NCBI GenBank assembly: GCA_022709385.1
Contig: JAKLIX010000014.1
Coordinates: forward strand, 1 to 64,000
DNA from: Bacteroidota bacterium
Lineage (GTDB): Bacteria > Bacteroidota > Bacteroidia > Bacteroidales > CAIXZF01
Length of the DNA: 64,000 bases
Direction: 5' to 3'
Below the pieces are notes generated by a model. The model saw only the letters and a program-made list of their open reading frames with translations, did no database searches and had not been told where the DNA came from. Numbering within the stretch: position 1 is the stretch's first letter; every line of letters begins with the position of its first letter. Position numbers and translations under genes: made by a program. Shown piece by piece: positions 17,716 to 26,764 of this stretch.

Positions 17716-19076
17716 AACTGCTCAGATACTTCATCCTTCCGTTCAGTATCACCGCCTTGTTGCTGCTCCTGTTTTTACCCGACCGGAGCGAGCTGGCCCG
17801 GCGCTGGGATCTGCTGTTGCTTGCTCCCGCCCTGTGCACCATCGTGCTGAGCCGCTTCAGGAAGTATGCGCTCATCTTAAACCCCAGGATCAATCTTGTT
17901 TCCGCTTTTTTCGTGATCATGTACCTGGTGATGCTGCTCGGAAACCTCAACTATTATGTGGTGCTTTCTGTTTTCCCGGGCTACGAAAACGATATCACCA
18001 GAACCAATCTTTACTGGATTGGCTGTATGGGCTTTTTTGCGGCAGGGGTGATCCTGCACCAGCAATCCGGTAAAAAGGCGGGCAGGCGGCAGGCTGGACC
18101 GGTTTATCCGCTTTCCTTGCGGCTTGTGATTGTGTTGTTTATTCTTTCTCTGCTGAGTGTGAGCGTAGCGTTTTTCAGTCTCGGCCTGATCCCCTTCATC
18201 GGGGGTGTGGGAACCGGAGAACGCTATACAGGCTTTTCAGGCAGTTCCCTTCCGGTACGTTTCTGGTCGCTCTGTGTGCTTTCCGGTCTTTTCTCGGCAG
18301 CCCTTTACTTATTTCACGCCAGAAAAAAGTTATACCTGCTTTTCTGGGGACTGTCATTTGTCATTTCGCTGTTTTTTATCATCCGGGTTTATCCCTTCCT
18401 GCTGCTGGCTTCCACTGTAGTTGCCTTCCTTTTCACGATGGGTTCAGCCAGAAAGATCACCCTGACGCTGCTGCTCATCTCCATCCTCTACCCTGTTTCC
18501 AACATGCTCTTTATCGACCACCGCACCGGCGAAATAACCAACCCCGTCAGAAACGCCTCATCCCTGCATTATATCCAGCGGAACTTTATCTATACCACTT
18601 TCAACGAGTATTCACAATTGAACATCATCATCAACCGCTATGATGAACCTTTGAAATACGGGGAAACCTTCCTGTCTGTCCCGGTATCCCTGATCCCTGC
18701 CCCGGTACTGGCGGTATTTAAGATCGACAAGCAGGAAATACAGCGGAACAATTCTGCCGTGATCACGGCCGGCTTTCTGAATTCCACAAGTTCAAAAGGT
18801 CTGAGAATCGGGATCACAGGAGAATTGTTCATCAATTTCGGTTTTTACGGCATGTGCTGTATGATCCTTTTCGGGATCGCCATCAGCTATATTCATAACA
18901 AACTGAACTATTACGCCCCCACCGACTTCAGACATACCGCCTTCATCCTTTTTTACGGCCTGTTCATTTACGCCCTCATCAGCCAGATTGACGCTATTTC
19001 GTCTATGCTGGCCAATTATTTCATCGTCGTGATGATGATCATGATATTATCAAAAAAACGAATCTATGGAACCTAA
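17712..19076 (+). CDS. O-antigen/oligosaccharide repeat unit polymerase (Wzy-like)
   Basis: 454 residues from the ATG at 17712, which overlaps the flippase stop (ATGA). The open frame extends upstream, but that part lies inside the flippase gene. About ten to twelve hydrophobic helices with a larger periplasmic loop in the C-terminal half (HRTGEITNPVRNASSLHY region), as in Wzy polymerases. These proteins are poorly conserved, so the call rests on topology and on position between the flippase and sugar-nucleotide genes. Its 3' end overlaps the next gene by 11 bases. Confidence 0.78.
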   Translation: MKLLRYFILPFSITALLLLLFLPDRSELARRWDLLLLAPALCTIVLSRFRKYALILNPRINLVSAFFVIMYLVMLLGNLNYYVVLSVFPGYENDITRTNLYWIGCMGFFAAGVILHQQSGKKAGRRQAGPVYPLSLRLVIVLFILSLLSVSVAFFSLGLIPFIGGVGTGERYTGFSGSSLPVRFWSLCVLSGLFSAALYLFHARKKLYLLFWGLSFVISLFFIIRVYPFLLLASTVVAFLFTMGSARKITLTLLLISILYPVSNMLFIDHRTGEITNPVRNASSLHYIQRNFIYTTFNEYSQLNIIINRYDEPLKYGETFLSVPVSLIPAPVLAVFKIDKQEIQRNNSAVITAGFLNSTSSKGLRIGITGELFINFGFYGMCCMILFGIAISYIHNKLNYYAPTDFRHTAFILFYGLFIYALISQIDAISSMLANYFIVVMMIMILSKKRIYGT

Positions 19077-20115
19077 CAGTCAGTCGCACACCCTTTTGAT
19101 CACGGGTGGTACCGGTTCATTCGGCAATACCGTGTTGAGGGAATTTCTCAACCGGGATGTTTTCGGAGAGATCCGGATTTTCTCGAGGGATGAAAAGAAA
19201 CAGGACGACATGCGCCGTAAATACAGCAACGGCAAACTCAAATATTACATTGGCGATGTCAGGGACCGGCATTCGGTGGACATGGCGATGCGGGGAGCGG
19301 ACTATGTCTTTCATGCGGCTGCACTCAAGCAGGTACCCTCCTGCGAGTTCTTCCCGATGGAAGCCGTCAGAACCAATGTACTCGGAACGGAACATGTGCT
19401 GGAAAGCGCCATGCAAAACGGGGTGAAGCGTCTGGTACTGCTGAGTACCGACAAAGCGGTGTACCCCGTGAATGCCATGGGTTTATCCAAAGCATTGAGC
19501 GAGAAGGTGATGCTTGCAAAAAGCCGGGAACTGAACGGGAGGGCTGCTTGTTTTTGCGGCACGCGATACGGCAATGTGATGGCCTCCCGCGGCTCTGTCA
19601 TCCCCTTGTTCATCAGCCAGATCAGGGCCGGCAAAGCAATCACGGTGACCGATCCGCATATGACCCGTTTCATGATGACCCTGGAAGAAGCAGTGGACCT
19701 GGTGTGGTATGCTTTCAACAAAGGCAACAACGGAGATATTTTCGTACAGAAAGCGCCTGCCGCCACCCTTGCAGTTCTGGCCGAAGCACTGACAGACCTT
19801 TACAATGCCGCACTGCCGGTAAGGGTGATCGGGACCCGCCACGGGGAGAAGTTGTTTGAAACGCTGGTGAACAGGGAAGAAATGGCCAGGGCCGAAGATA
19901 TGGGTTCATATTACCGTATCCCCGCCGATACCAGGGACCTGAATTACGGCAAATATTTCACCGAAGGCGAGGCAAGGGTTTCGGAAGTGGAAGATTACAC
20001 TTCCCATAATACCCATCTGCTGAATGTGGAGGAGATGAAACAATTGTTGCTGAAACTGCCCCTGATACGGAAGGACATCCTCGGAGAAAGCCCGGAATAC
20101 ACCGATGAGGTGTGA
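19066..20115 (+). CDS. fnlA: UDP-GlcNAc 4,6-dehydratase/5-epimerase (FnlA/CapE)
   Basis: 349 residues. NAD-binding TGGTGSFG at 14-21, RDEKKQDDMRRKY, STDKAVYPVNAMGLSKALSE (the Met-x3-Lys version of the active site typical of CapE/FnlA-type inverting dehydratases) and RYGNVMASRGSVIPLF. It catalyses the first step from UDP-GlcNAc toward UDP-L-FucNAc (4,6-dehydration with C5 epimerisation). The next two pathway enzymes follow (20151-21284 and 21789-22913), which strongly supports this assignment over PseB-like relatives. Cytoplasmic. Confidence 0.92.
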   Translation: MEPNSQSHTLLITGGTGSFGNTVLREFLNRDVFGEIRIFSRDEKKQDDMRRKYSNGKLKYYIGDVRDRHSVDMAMRGADYVFHAAALKQVPSCEFFPMEAVRTNVLGTEHVLESAMQNGVKRLVLLSTDKAVYPVNAMGLSKALSEKVMLAKSRELNGRAACFCGTRYGNVMASRGSVIPLFISQIRAGKAITVTDPHMTRFMMTLEEAVDLVWYAFNKGNNGDIFVQKAPAATLAVLAEALTDLYNAALPVRVIGTRHGEKLFETLVNREEMARAEDMGSYYRIPADTRDLNYGKYFTEGEARVSEVEDYTSHNTHLLNVEEMKQLLLKLPLIRKDILGESPEYTDEV

Positions 20116-20150
20116 CAGGAATCATCAGACAAACTGAAATATCACATGCC

Positions 20151-21284
20151 ATGATAAAAACAGGAATCACAGGACAGACAGGTTTTATCGGGACACATCT
20201 CTTCAACACCCTGGGCCTCATGCCGCACATTGACCGTATCCCTTTTGAAGATGAGACTTTCGGGGATGAAGCGAAGCTTGCTGACTTTGTTGCTTCGTGC
20301 GATGCGGTGGTTCACCTGGCTGCCCTGAACCGCCATCACGACCCGGATCTGATTTACAACACCAACCTGGACCTGGTGAAAAAGCTTATCCGGGCCTGTG
20401 AAGTCAGCGGCAGCAGGCCGCATATCCTCTTCGCCTCATCCACCCAGGAAAGCCTCGATAATCCTTACGGCAGGTCGAAACAAGAGGGAAGGGAAATGTT
20501 TGAAGCCTGGGCAGCCAGAAATGCTGCCTGTTTCAGCGCCTTTATCATCCCAAATGTCTTCGGCCCTTTCGGCCAGCCTTACTACAATTCGGTGGTGGCC
20601 ACCTTCTGTCACCAGCTGACACACGGCGAAACACCCCGCATCGATCAGGACAGCGAAATGAAACTCGTCTATGTGGCCGGTCTGGTCAGTGAAATGATAT
20701 CCCGCTTGGAGAAGGTGCAGGAATACAGGGACTCAGGACACACCGAATGCATCCGTGTCGCACATACCACCACCATGACCGTTTCCGCACTGCTTAATAA
20801 ACTGGAACACTTCAAGGGATTGTATTTCGACCACGGCATCATGCCCGATCTGGGAAACGTTTCCGACCGCGATCTCTTCAACACCTTCCTTTGTTACATT
20901 GATCACGGCAGCTTTTTCCCTTTTCACCTTAAAACCCACTCCGACCATCGCGGCAGTTTTACGGAACTCATCCGGCTGAACAGCGGCGGACAGGTGTCTT
21001 TTTCCAGCACCCGTCCGGGCATTACACGCGGAAATCACTTCCACACCCGGAAAACGGAACGTTTTGCCGTCATTGCCGGACAGGCAAGCATTTCCATCCG
21101 CAGGACCGGTACCGCCCAGATCCATACCTTTCACCTCGACGGAAGCCGCCCCGCCTTCGTCGATATGCCCGTATGGCATACCCACAACCTGACCAATACG
21201 GGACAGGACGAACTCCTGACGGTGTTCTGGATCAACGAGCATTACGTGGACGAAGACAGCGATACCTTCTTTGAAAATGTCTGA
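20151..21284 (+). CDS. fnlB: bifunctional UDP-sugar epimerase/reductase (FnlB/CapF) with cupin domain
   Basis: 377 residues from the ATG at 20151, which directly precedes the nucleotide-binding GITGQTGFIG; a GTG 39 bases earlier overlaps the previous stop and is less likely. The N-terminal short-chain dehydrogenase domain (about 1-245) has the active-site region NPYGRSKQEG. The C-terminal cupin (about 265-375) has GNHFHTRKTERF with histidine metal ligands. In S. aureus CapF the cupin epimerises C3 and the SDR domain reduces C4, giving UDP-6-deoxy-L-TalNAc. Second step of UDP-L-FucNAc synthesis. The following gene of the pathway is displaced by about 500 bases holding a four-helix-bundle gene. 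Confidence 0.92.
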   Translation: MIKTGITGQTGFIGTHLFNTLGLMPHIDRIPFEDETFGDEAKLADFVASCDAVVHLAALNRHHDPDLIYNTNLDLVKKLIRACEVSGSRPHILFASSTQESLDNPYGRSKQEGREMFEAWAARNAACFSAFIIPNVFGPFGQPYYNSVVATFCHQLTHGETPRIDQDSEMKLVYVAGLVSEMISRLEKVQEYRDSGHTECIRVAHTTTMTVSALLNKLEHFKGLYFDHGIMPDLGNVSDRDLFNTFLCYIDHGSFFPFHLKTHSDHRGSFTELIRLNSGGQVSFSSTRPGITRGNHFHTRKTERFAVIAGQASISIRRTGTAQIHTFHLDGSRPAFVDMPVWHTHNLTNTGQDELLTVFWINEHYVDEDSDTFFENV

Positions 21285-21306
21285 CTGGATTGCTTTAAGT
21301 TTAGGA

Positions 21307-21321
21307 GTTTAGCTGGTTTAG
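21307..21321 (+). repeat. left arm of 15-bp perfect inverted repeat
   Basis: GTTTAGCTGGTTTAG, the exact reverse complement of 21746-21760. It is part of a longer TTTAG-rich tract (21296-21340) and adjoins the 20-base repeat shared with 15606-15625. Together the arms bracket the four-helix-bundle gene. Confidence 0.9.
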
Positions 21322-21341
21322 AAGTTTAGAAGTTGGTTTAC

Positions 21342-21349
21342 TATATTTG
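21342..21349 (+). promoter_or_regulatory. -7 box for four-helix-bundle gene
   Basis: A perfect TATATTTG box 17 bases before the ATG at 21366. At the right distance the -33 region reads TTTA instead of TTTG. The gene therefore probably has its own promoter inside the polysaccharide operon. Confidence 0.5.
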
Positions 21350-21365
21350 ATTAATACTATTTAAG

Positions 21366-21728
21366 ATGCGTGTTTATAGTTTTGAGAAATTGATCGTATG
21401 GCAAAATGTCAGACAATTGGTGACTGAAATTTACAATGTTTCAACCTCATTCCCAAAGTTTGAAGAGTACGGTCTGGTCAGTCAAATCCGCAGATCTGTG
21501 GTTTCCATCAGCTCTAACATTGCAGAAGGTTCTTCAAGAAATTCTGCAAAAGAACAATCCCACTTTTATCACATAGCTTATGGTAGTACCGTGGAACTAC
21601 TAAGTCAGTTAATATTATGCGCTGATTTAAAATACATTACTGACAAACAATTGCATACTTTACGAGAAATGCTGGAAAACATCACAAGTCAGTTGAACGC
21701 CCTTCACCAATCAACTTCTAAACAATAA
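21366..21728 (+). CDS. four-helix bundle protein (S23/IVP family)
   Basis: 120 residues, predicted all-helical, with the family's landmarks FEKLIVWQNVRQLV, the IRRSVVSISSNIAEGSSRNS segment, and STVELLSQL. Relatives are encoded in intervening sequences of 23S rRNA genes and as stand-alone genes in Bacteroidota; the Avd protein of diversity-generating retroelements shares the fold. No rRNA or diversity-generating retroelement is present here. The gene is AT-richer than its neighbours, has its own -7 box, and is bracketed by a 15-bp inverted repeat embedded in TTTAG/CTAAA-rich tracts, so it looks like an insertion between fnlB and fnlC. Biochemical role unknown. Confidence 0.88.
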   Translation: MRVYSFEKLIVWQNVRQLVTEIYNVSTSFPKFEEYGLVSQIRRSVVSISSNIAEGSSRNSAKEQSHFYHIAYGSTVELLSQLILCADLKYITDKQLHTLREMLENITSQLNALHQSTSKQ

Positions 21729-21745
21729 AACTAAACCCTAAACCC

Positions 21746-21760
21746 CTAAACCAGCTAAAC
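21746..21760 (+). repeat. right arm of 15-bp perfect inverted repeat
   Basis: CTAAACCAGCTAAAC, complement of 21307-21321, inside a CTAAAC-rich tract (21713-21778) that ends immediately before fnlC. Confidence 0.9.
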
Positions 21761-21788
21761 AACTAAACAACTAAACCCTTCCAACCAT

Positions 21789-22913
21789 ATGAAACGCCTC
21801 AAAACAGCAACCTTCGTCGGGACGCGGCCGGAAATCATCCGCTTGTCGCGAACCATGGCCCTGTTGGACCGTTACACCGAACAGGTCATCATTCACACGG
21901 GCCAGAATTATGATTACGAATTGAATGAGGTTTTCTGGAAGGAGCTGGAACTGCGTCGACCGGATCATTTCCTGGCAGTGGACACCTCGAGCCTGGGTGC
22001 CACGGTAGGCGATATCCTGCGGAAATCGGAGGAAGTCCTGCTGCTGGAAAAACCCGATGCGGTGCTGGTGCTGGGAGATACCAACTCCTGCCTGGCAGCC
22101 TATATGGCCAAACGCATGCATATCCCCATCTTCCACATGGAAGCCGGAAACCGCTGCTTCGACGAGAGGGTGCCCGAAGAAACCAACCGTCGGATCATCG
22201 ATCATATCGCTGACTTCAACCTGGTATATACCGAACATGCCCGCCGCCACCTTTTATCGGAAGGACTGCCCCACAACCGGATCTTTCTGAGCGGGTCGCC
22301 CATGAAAGAAGTCCTGGATTATTACAAACCCGGCATCGAACGCTCCGGTGTCCTTCAGGAACTGAACCTTGCGGAAAAGGCCTACTTCCTGGTATCCATC
22401 CACCGGGAAGAAAACGTGGACAGTCCCGCAACCCTGAAACACCTCCTTGGTATCCTCGATCTGCTGGCCGCTGCATATGGGTTCCCTTTGATCGTATCGA
22501 CGCATCCGCGCACCAGGAAAAGAATAGCGGCAATGGATGCTTCCCTCTTGTCTGACCACGGCCTGATCCGCTTCCTAAAGCCATTCGGATTCTTAGATTA
22601 TGTGAAGCTGCAACAGCATGCCCTTTGCGTGATCTCTGATTCCGGAACCATCAGCGAAGAGTCGGCCATCCTCTCCTTCCCGGCTGTCAGCCTCAGACAG
22701 AGCATGGAAAGGCCGGAAGCCCAGGATGCCGGTACCATCATTCTGACCGGCTTCGATCCGGATGCCGTGATGGCCTCGGTTGCCATGGTCATCGAAGAAT
22801 TCCGTGAAAACCGGCAATCGCGGAAAATTCCGGAAGACTATACCATCACCGACACCTCCGCCAGGGTGGTAAAGCTGATCCTTGGAAGCACCCGCCTGAA
22901 AAAGCTGTCCTGA
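21789..22913 (+). CDS. fnlC: UDP-N-acetylglucosamine 2-epimerase family, FnlC/CapG
   Basis: 374 residues. Non-hydrolysing 2-epimerase signature: GTRPEIIRLS near the N-terminus, HTGQNYDYELNEVF, LGDTNS, HMEAGNRCFDERVPEETNRRI, STHPRTRKR and the late SDSGTISEESAIL. In this gene set it should convert UDP-6-deoxy-L-TalNAc to UDP-L-FucNAc, the last step of the pathway, rather than make UDP-ManNAc. It is separated from fnlB by the four-helix-bundle gene and followed 7 bases later by a glycosyltransferase. Confidence 0.92.
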   Translation: MKRLKTATFVGTRPEIIRLSRTMALLDRYTEQVIIHTGQNYDYELNEVFWKELELRRPDHFLAVDTSSLGATVGDILRKSEEVLLLEKPDAVLVLGDTNSCLAAYMAKRMHIPIFHMEAGNRCFDERVPEETNRRIIDHIADFNLVYTEHARRHLLSEGLPHNRIFLSGSPMKEVLDYYKPGIERSGVLQELNLAEKAYFLVSIHREENVDSPATLKHLLGILDLLAAAYGFPLIVSTHPRTRKRIAAMDASLLSDHGLIRFLKPFGFLDYVKLQQHALCVISDSGTISEESAILSFPAVSLRQSMERPEAQDAGTIILTGFDPDAVMASVAMVIEEFRENRQSRKIPEDYTITDTSARVVKLILGSTRLKKLS

Positions 22914-22920
22914 AAAGACC

Positions 22921-24081
22921 ATGAGGATCACCATCTATACATCGGGAGATTTTCCCCACGGGCTGGCCCCCGAGAACTTTGTCAGGCAGATGGCTCTGGG
23001 ACTGCAGGCTGCAGGTGCAGGGGTGAATGTCATCCGTTGGAGGGGAAGGCGTTATCCGCATCCCAATGACACAACGGTGCCTGCCGGGAATTTCCTGTTC
23101 CCGAAACCTTTTCAGCATGAAATCCTGAAATTCGCCGAGCTGATCCTGCTCATCCTGTTTATTCCCTTTAAACTGATTTACAGGAAAATCTTTCACCGGG
23201 ATCAGGTGGTGGTCCTTTACGGCCTGGAATACTTCTATATCGTCTTTCCCTTCCTGCTGATCTGCAGGCTCACGGCCGTGAAATGCTTCAGGGTCATCAC
23301 CGACAGTTATACAAGCCAGGCCATTGCCCCCGTGTTTTGGAAGCGGCCCAAGGTGTTCTTCTACCGATTGCAGTCACGCTGTTTCGACCGCTTCCTCAAC
23401 GGAGTGCTTGTCCTGTCAGAACACCTCCGTGAGGACTGCCTGAGGAACGGGCTTCAGGAAGGAAACATCCTGCTGATCCCTCATTTCATCGATCTGAAAA
23501 GGCAGGACGCAACGGAAGGGCCGAAGCCTGTGAAAAACAGAATCGGGTATGTGGGCACGCCCAGTCCGGCCAATGGTATCCTCGACCTGGCGGCCGCCTT
23601 CCGGATCGTGTCGGAACGCCTGCCGGATCCGGAACTGATGATAGCCGGCAAGACCGGTATGGAAACAGAGAAAGAAATCAGCAGCATAGCAGGCAGCAAG
23701 GGGAAAGTGCTGTTCAGGGGCATGCTGCCGGGCGTTCAAGCCAGGGAGGCCATGCTGTCGTGTGCCGTGCTGGTAAATCCTAGGAAAACCGGACTCTGGG
23801 CTGATGCCGGCTTTCCGACCAAACTGGGAGAATACTTTTCCACGTGCATCCCTGTCGTGCAGACCAGGGTAGGTGACCCTTCCCGTTATCTGACCGACCT
23901 GAAAGAGGTGGTGTTTGCCGAACCCGATAACCCGGAATCCCTGGCTGATGCCATTCTCTATGTACTGGAAGATCCTGTAAGGGCTGAAGCCATCGGTAAA
24001 AATGGTTTCGACTGGGCCCTGGCCAAGCTCGACCATCTCACCAACGGAAAGAAACTGCTTGCCTTCATCAAAGCACATTGA
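22921..24081 (+). CDS. glycosyltransferase, GT4-like (GT-B fold)
   Basis: 386 residues. The N-terminal half binds the acceptor (MRITIYTSGDFPHG with a Gly-rich loop) and contains a hydrophobic stretch near residues 70-85 that may dock on the membrane. The C-terminal half has the GT4 donor-site pattern (RIGYVGTPSPANGILDL, MIAGK, VLFRGMLP, and a Gly-Phe-Pro-Thr-Lys-Leu-Gly-Glu-Tyr segment). It likely adds one sugar to a lipid-linked repeat unit. Because it follows the FucNAc genes it might be a FucNAc transferase, but donor and acceptor cannot be read. The stop lies 5 bases before the next start. Confidence 0.85.
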   Translation: MRITIYTSGDFPHGLAPENFVRQMALGLQAAGAGVNVIRWRGRRYPHPNDTTVPAGNFLFPKPFQHEILKFAELILLILFIPFKLIYRKIFHRDQVVVLYGLEYFYIVFPFLLICRLTAVKCFRVITDSYTSQAIAPVFWKRPKVFFYRLQSRCFDRFLNGVLVLSEHLREDCLRNGLQEGNILLIPHFIDLKRQDATEGPKPVKNRIGYVGTPSPANGILDLAAAFRIVSERLPDPELMIAGKTGMETEKEISSIAGSKGKVLFRGMLPGVQAREAMLSCAVLVNPRKTGLWADAGFPTKLGEYFSTCIPVVQTRVGDPSRYLTDLKEVVFAEPDNPESLADAILYVLEDPVRAEAIGKNGFDWALAKLDHLTNGKKLLAFIKAH

Positions 24082-24086
24082 AACAG

Positions 24087-25055
24087 ATGAACATCCTTAT
24101 CGTACACAGCAAAAATGCAGGCATCGTAAGCCCCTTCATCCTGGAGCAGGCGGAGAGCATCCGCAAAACAGGCATTGCAGTGGAATACTTCGGCATTGTG
24201 GGGAAAGGAATCACGGGTTACCTGAAAAACATGCCTGCATTCCGCAGGATGATAAGGGAATACAGCCCGGACCTCATCCATGCGCATTATGGTTTATCCG
24301 GTCTTTTTGCCAACCTGCAGCGGGAAATCCCCGTCATCACCACCTTTCACGGATCCGACCTTGCCGACCGCAGAGCAAGACAGTTCTCCCTCCTGGCCCG
24401 GCGCTTGTCGGCTGCTTCCGTCTTCGTTTCCCAAAGGATGACACAATTTTTGCCGCGACTTCAGAACCCTTTGATCATTCCCTGCGGCGTAGACACTGCC
24501 GTGTTCGGGCAACTGCAGGCGGAGTCCCTGCCCAAACCGCCCGCCATCGTGCCCGGCAGGATCAATGTCCTCTTTTCCTCCGCATTTTCAAAACCGGTGA
24601 AAAATGCCGCCCTGGCACACGCAGTCTGCCGGAAGGCGGAAGCCGCTACCGGGAAGAAAATCAGCCTGATTGAACTGAAAGCTTATACGCGCCCGGAAGT
24701 GAACGCCCTGATGATGCATGCCGACTGCCTGCTGATGACTTCCCTGTCGGAAGGTTCTCCGCAGTTCATCAAGGAAGGCATGGCCTGCAGCCGGCCCATC
24801 GTCAGCACCGACGTGGGCGACGTCAGGTGGCTGACGGGAGATACGGCAGGCTGCTTCGTGTCTGCCGCAGATCCGGAGCTGCTTGCCGGAAACCTGGTGA
24901 AGGCATTGGAATTCAAAGAGACCCGTGGCCGTGAACACATTTTAAGCCTCGGGCTCGACCTGGAAAGCATCGCTCACAGGCTAACAGCCCTGTACGAAGG
25001 TGTGCTGCACGAAAAAAGAAAAACAGGAAAGAACCACCATGCAGAAAAACACTGA
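24087..25055 (+). CDS. glycosyltransferase family 4-like protein
   Basis: 322 residues from the ATG at 24087; a TTG three codons earlier would overlap the previous stop. Features: MNILIVHSKN, DLIHAHYGLSG (acceptor side), TFHGSDLADRR, FVSQRM, then a donor side with SLSEGSPQFIKEGMACSRPIVSTDVGDVRWL, the characteristic E-x7-E-bearing GT4 segment. Short for the family but complete. Predicted cytoplasmic or peripheral membrane enzyme assembling the surface polysaccharide. Specificity unknown. Confidence 0.85.
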   Translation: MNILIVHSKNAGIVSPFILEQAESIRKTGIAVEYFGIVGKGITGYLKNMPAFRRMIREYSPDLIHAHYGLSGLFANLQREIPVITTFHGSDLADRRARQFSLLARRLSAASVFVSQRMTQFLPRLQNPLIIPCGVDTAVFGQLQAESLPKPPAIVPGRINVLFSSAFSKPVKNAALAHAVCRKAEAATGKKISLIELKAYTRPEVNALMMHADCLLMTSLSEGSPQFIKEGMACSRPIVSTDVGDVRWLTGDTAGCFVSAADPELLAGNLVKALEFKETRGREHILSLGLDLESIAHRLTALYEGVLHEKRKTGKNHHAEKH

Positions 25056-25189
25056 TTCAGAATCCTCACAGGCAATGAAATGAAATATCCATGTTCTGCA
25101 GACACCAACCGAAAATGATCAAAAGCATGGATATTCCCCCGCAGGAAGCGGGACAGGCATCTGACCATTAAAATCAAAATTATTAACAG

Positions 25190-26263
25190 ATGAAAATACT
25201 CATCGATCTGGGTCACCCGGCCCATGTACATTACTTCAGGAACTTCGTCCGCATCATGCAGGAGAAGGGTCATCACTTTCTCTTTACCGCGAGGGACAAG
25301 GAAGTGCTGCATCAGTTACTCGAACGTTACGGCATCCCTTATGTGAACAGGGGAAAGGGCAGATCCTCCATGAGCGGGAAGGCCGCCTATATCCTTTACG
25401 CGGATGCCATCCTCCTGCGGGAAGCCCTGCGCTTTAAACCCGACCTCTTCCTGAGTTTTGCCAGTCCCTACGCAGCCCACGTTTCCCGCCTGGTGAGAAA
25501 ACCTCACATTACCTTCGACGACACCGAACATGCCAGGCTCGCACACCGGCTGTACGAACCTTTTACCGATGTGATCCTCAGTCCCGACTGCTTCCTGCAT
25601 CCTTTCAGCCGGAAACAGCTTTTTTTCCGGAGCTATATGGAAATGTGCCACCTGCATCCGTCCTATTTCCGTCCTGACGCATCCGTGCCGGAGCAACTCT
25701 CGCTGAAAGCAGGGGATCCTTACGTGATCCTGCGTTTTGTTTCATGGCAGGCAAGCCACGACATCGGGCAGTCGGGACTGTCGGCTGAAACCCGGAAAAG
25801 GCTGGTGCATGAGCTGAGCCGCCATGCCAGGGTGTTTATCTCCTCCGAAGGAGCGCTTCCCGCCGAATTTGAGCCATATAAACTGAATATTCAGCCGCAG
25901 CAACTGCACCACCTGCTGGCCTTTGCGTCCCTGTATATCGGCGAGGGTTCGACGACGGCATCGGAATGCTCCGTACTCGGAACCCCGAATATCTACGTCA
26001 ACAGCCTGGTGGTGGGATACTGCCGGGAACAGGAGGAGAAATACGGACTTTGTCAGCACTTTACCACCGACCGGGGCGTAGTGGAAAAAGCCCTCGAACT
26101 GCTGACAGCCGGTGCCAAAAACGAAGCAAGCGCCGAAGGCCACCGGCGGCTGCTGGCCGACAAGATTGACCCCACCACTTTCATGGTCTGGTTTGTGGAA
26201 AACTATCCTTCAAGCGTCACGATATTAAAGGATAACCCTGATTTTCAATTGCGATTCCGTTGA
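25190..26263 (+). CDS. DUF354 protein, putative glycosyltransferase
   Basis: 357 residues beginning MKILIDLGHPAHVHYF, the DUF354 hallmark, with GT-B-like features (LYADAILLREALRFKPDLFLSF and IGEGSTTASECSVLGTPNIYVN, resembling the MurG/2-epimerase donor site). DUF354 proteins occur in archaeal and bacterial surface-glycan clusters; their reaction is not established. It follows a 134-base gap in which no gene is seen and is the last recognisable gene of the cluster before the AT-rich island. Confidence 0.82.
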   Translation: MKILIDLGHPAHVHYFRNFVRIMQEKGHHFLFTARDKEVLHQLLERYGIPYVNRGKGRSSMSGKAAYILYADAILLREALRFKPDLFLSFASPYAAHVSRLVRKPHITFDDTEHARLAHRLYEPFTDVILSPDCFLHPFSRKQLFFRSYMEMCHLHPSYFRPDASVPEQLSLKAGDPYVILRFVSWQASHDIGQSGLSAETRKRLVHELSRHARVFISSEGALPAEFEPYKLNIQPQQLHHLLAFASLYIGEGSTTASECSVLGTPNIYVNSLVVGYCREQEEKYGLCQHFTTDRGVVEKALELLTAGAKNEASAEGHRRLLADKIDPTTFMVWFVENYPSSVTILKDNPDFQLRFR

Positions 26264-26338
26264 TTCCGGCAGGCAAGCCACATCTCCGCCCGAAGCCTGC
26301 CCTCAAACGCTCCCAGCCCGGTTTTTTCATAGTCTCCA

Positions 26339-26380
26339 TGACAACGTATCAAAATGTCTTATATTTGTATTCTCCTCCGG
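26339..26380 (+). repeat. promoter repeat, short copy C
   Basis: A 42-base stretch nearly identical to parts of the repeats at 27121-27361 and 33687-33902, including TATATTTG at 26360-26367. Its -33 position reads ATG where the other two read TTG. It marks the left edge of the accessory island. Confidence 0.7.
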
Positions 26381-26479
26381 GAGCACGCAATATACATAGA
26401 GCCAGCTTCTCATTTTCGTTTATGCCGATGACTCCGGATGCACACATTGCATTCCTGTGGTCTTTCGGCATAGGAAAAA

Positions 26480-26511
26480 TTTGGAGTATACCATATTAGT
26501 ATTTACCTTTG
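26480..26511 (+). promoter_or_regulatory. promoter of the MazEF-like operon
   Basis: TTTG (26480-26483), exactly 20 bases, then TACCTTTG (26504-26511). This is an exact match to the Bacteroidota consensus, 23 bases before the antitoxin ATG. Confidence 0.75.
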
Positions 26512-26533
26512 TAATATCAAACAAAGGAATCTT

Positions 26534-26764
26534 ATGAAAACACTATCATTAAAATTGGATGATGCGGTCTTCGCTGAGACGGAACATGTGATCAGTCATA
26601 TCAAGAAATCAAGAAACAGGTATATCAATGATGCCCTGAATTATTACAACAAGGTTCAAAAAAGGAAATTGTTAGCCTCCAAGCTGGAAAAGGAATCAAA
26701 ACTTGTAAAAAATGATTCATTGCGTGTTCTTCATGAATTTGAAATGATTGACTATGAACGCTAA
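26534..26764 (+). CDS. ribbon-helix-helix antitoxin (MazE/CopG-like)
   Basis: 76 residues. The N-terminal MKTLSLKLDDAVFAETEHVI followed by SRNRYINDALNYYN is a ribbon-helix-helix DNA-binding pattern. The C-terminal half is a charged helix likely to wrap the toxin. The stop overlaps the toxin start by 11 bases, typical of a toxin-antitoxin operon. Probably represses its own promoter at 26480-26511. Confidence 0.8.
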   Translation: MKTLSLKLDDAVFAETEHVISHIKKSRNRYINDALNYYNKVQKRKLLASKLEKESKLVKNDSLRVLHEFEMIDYER

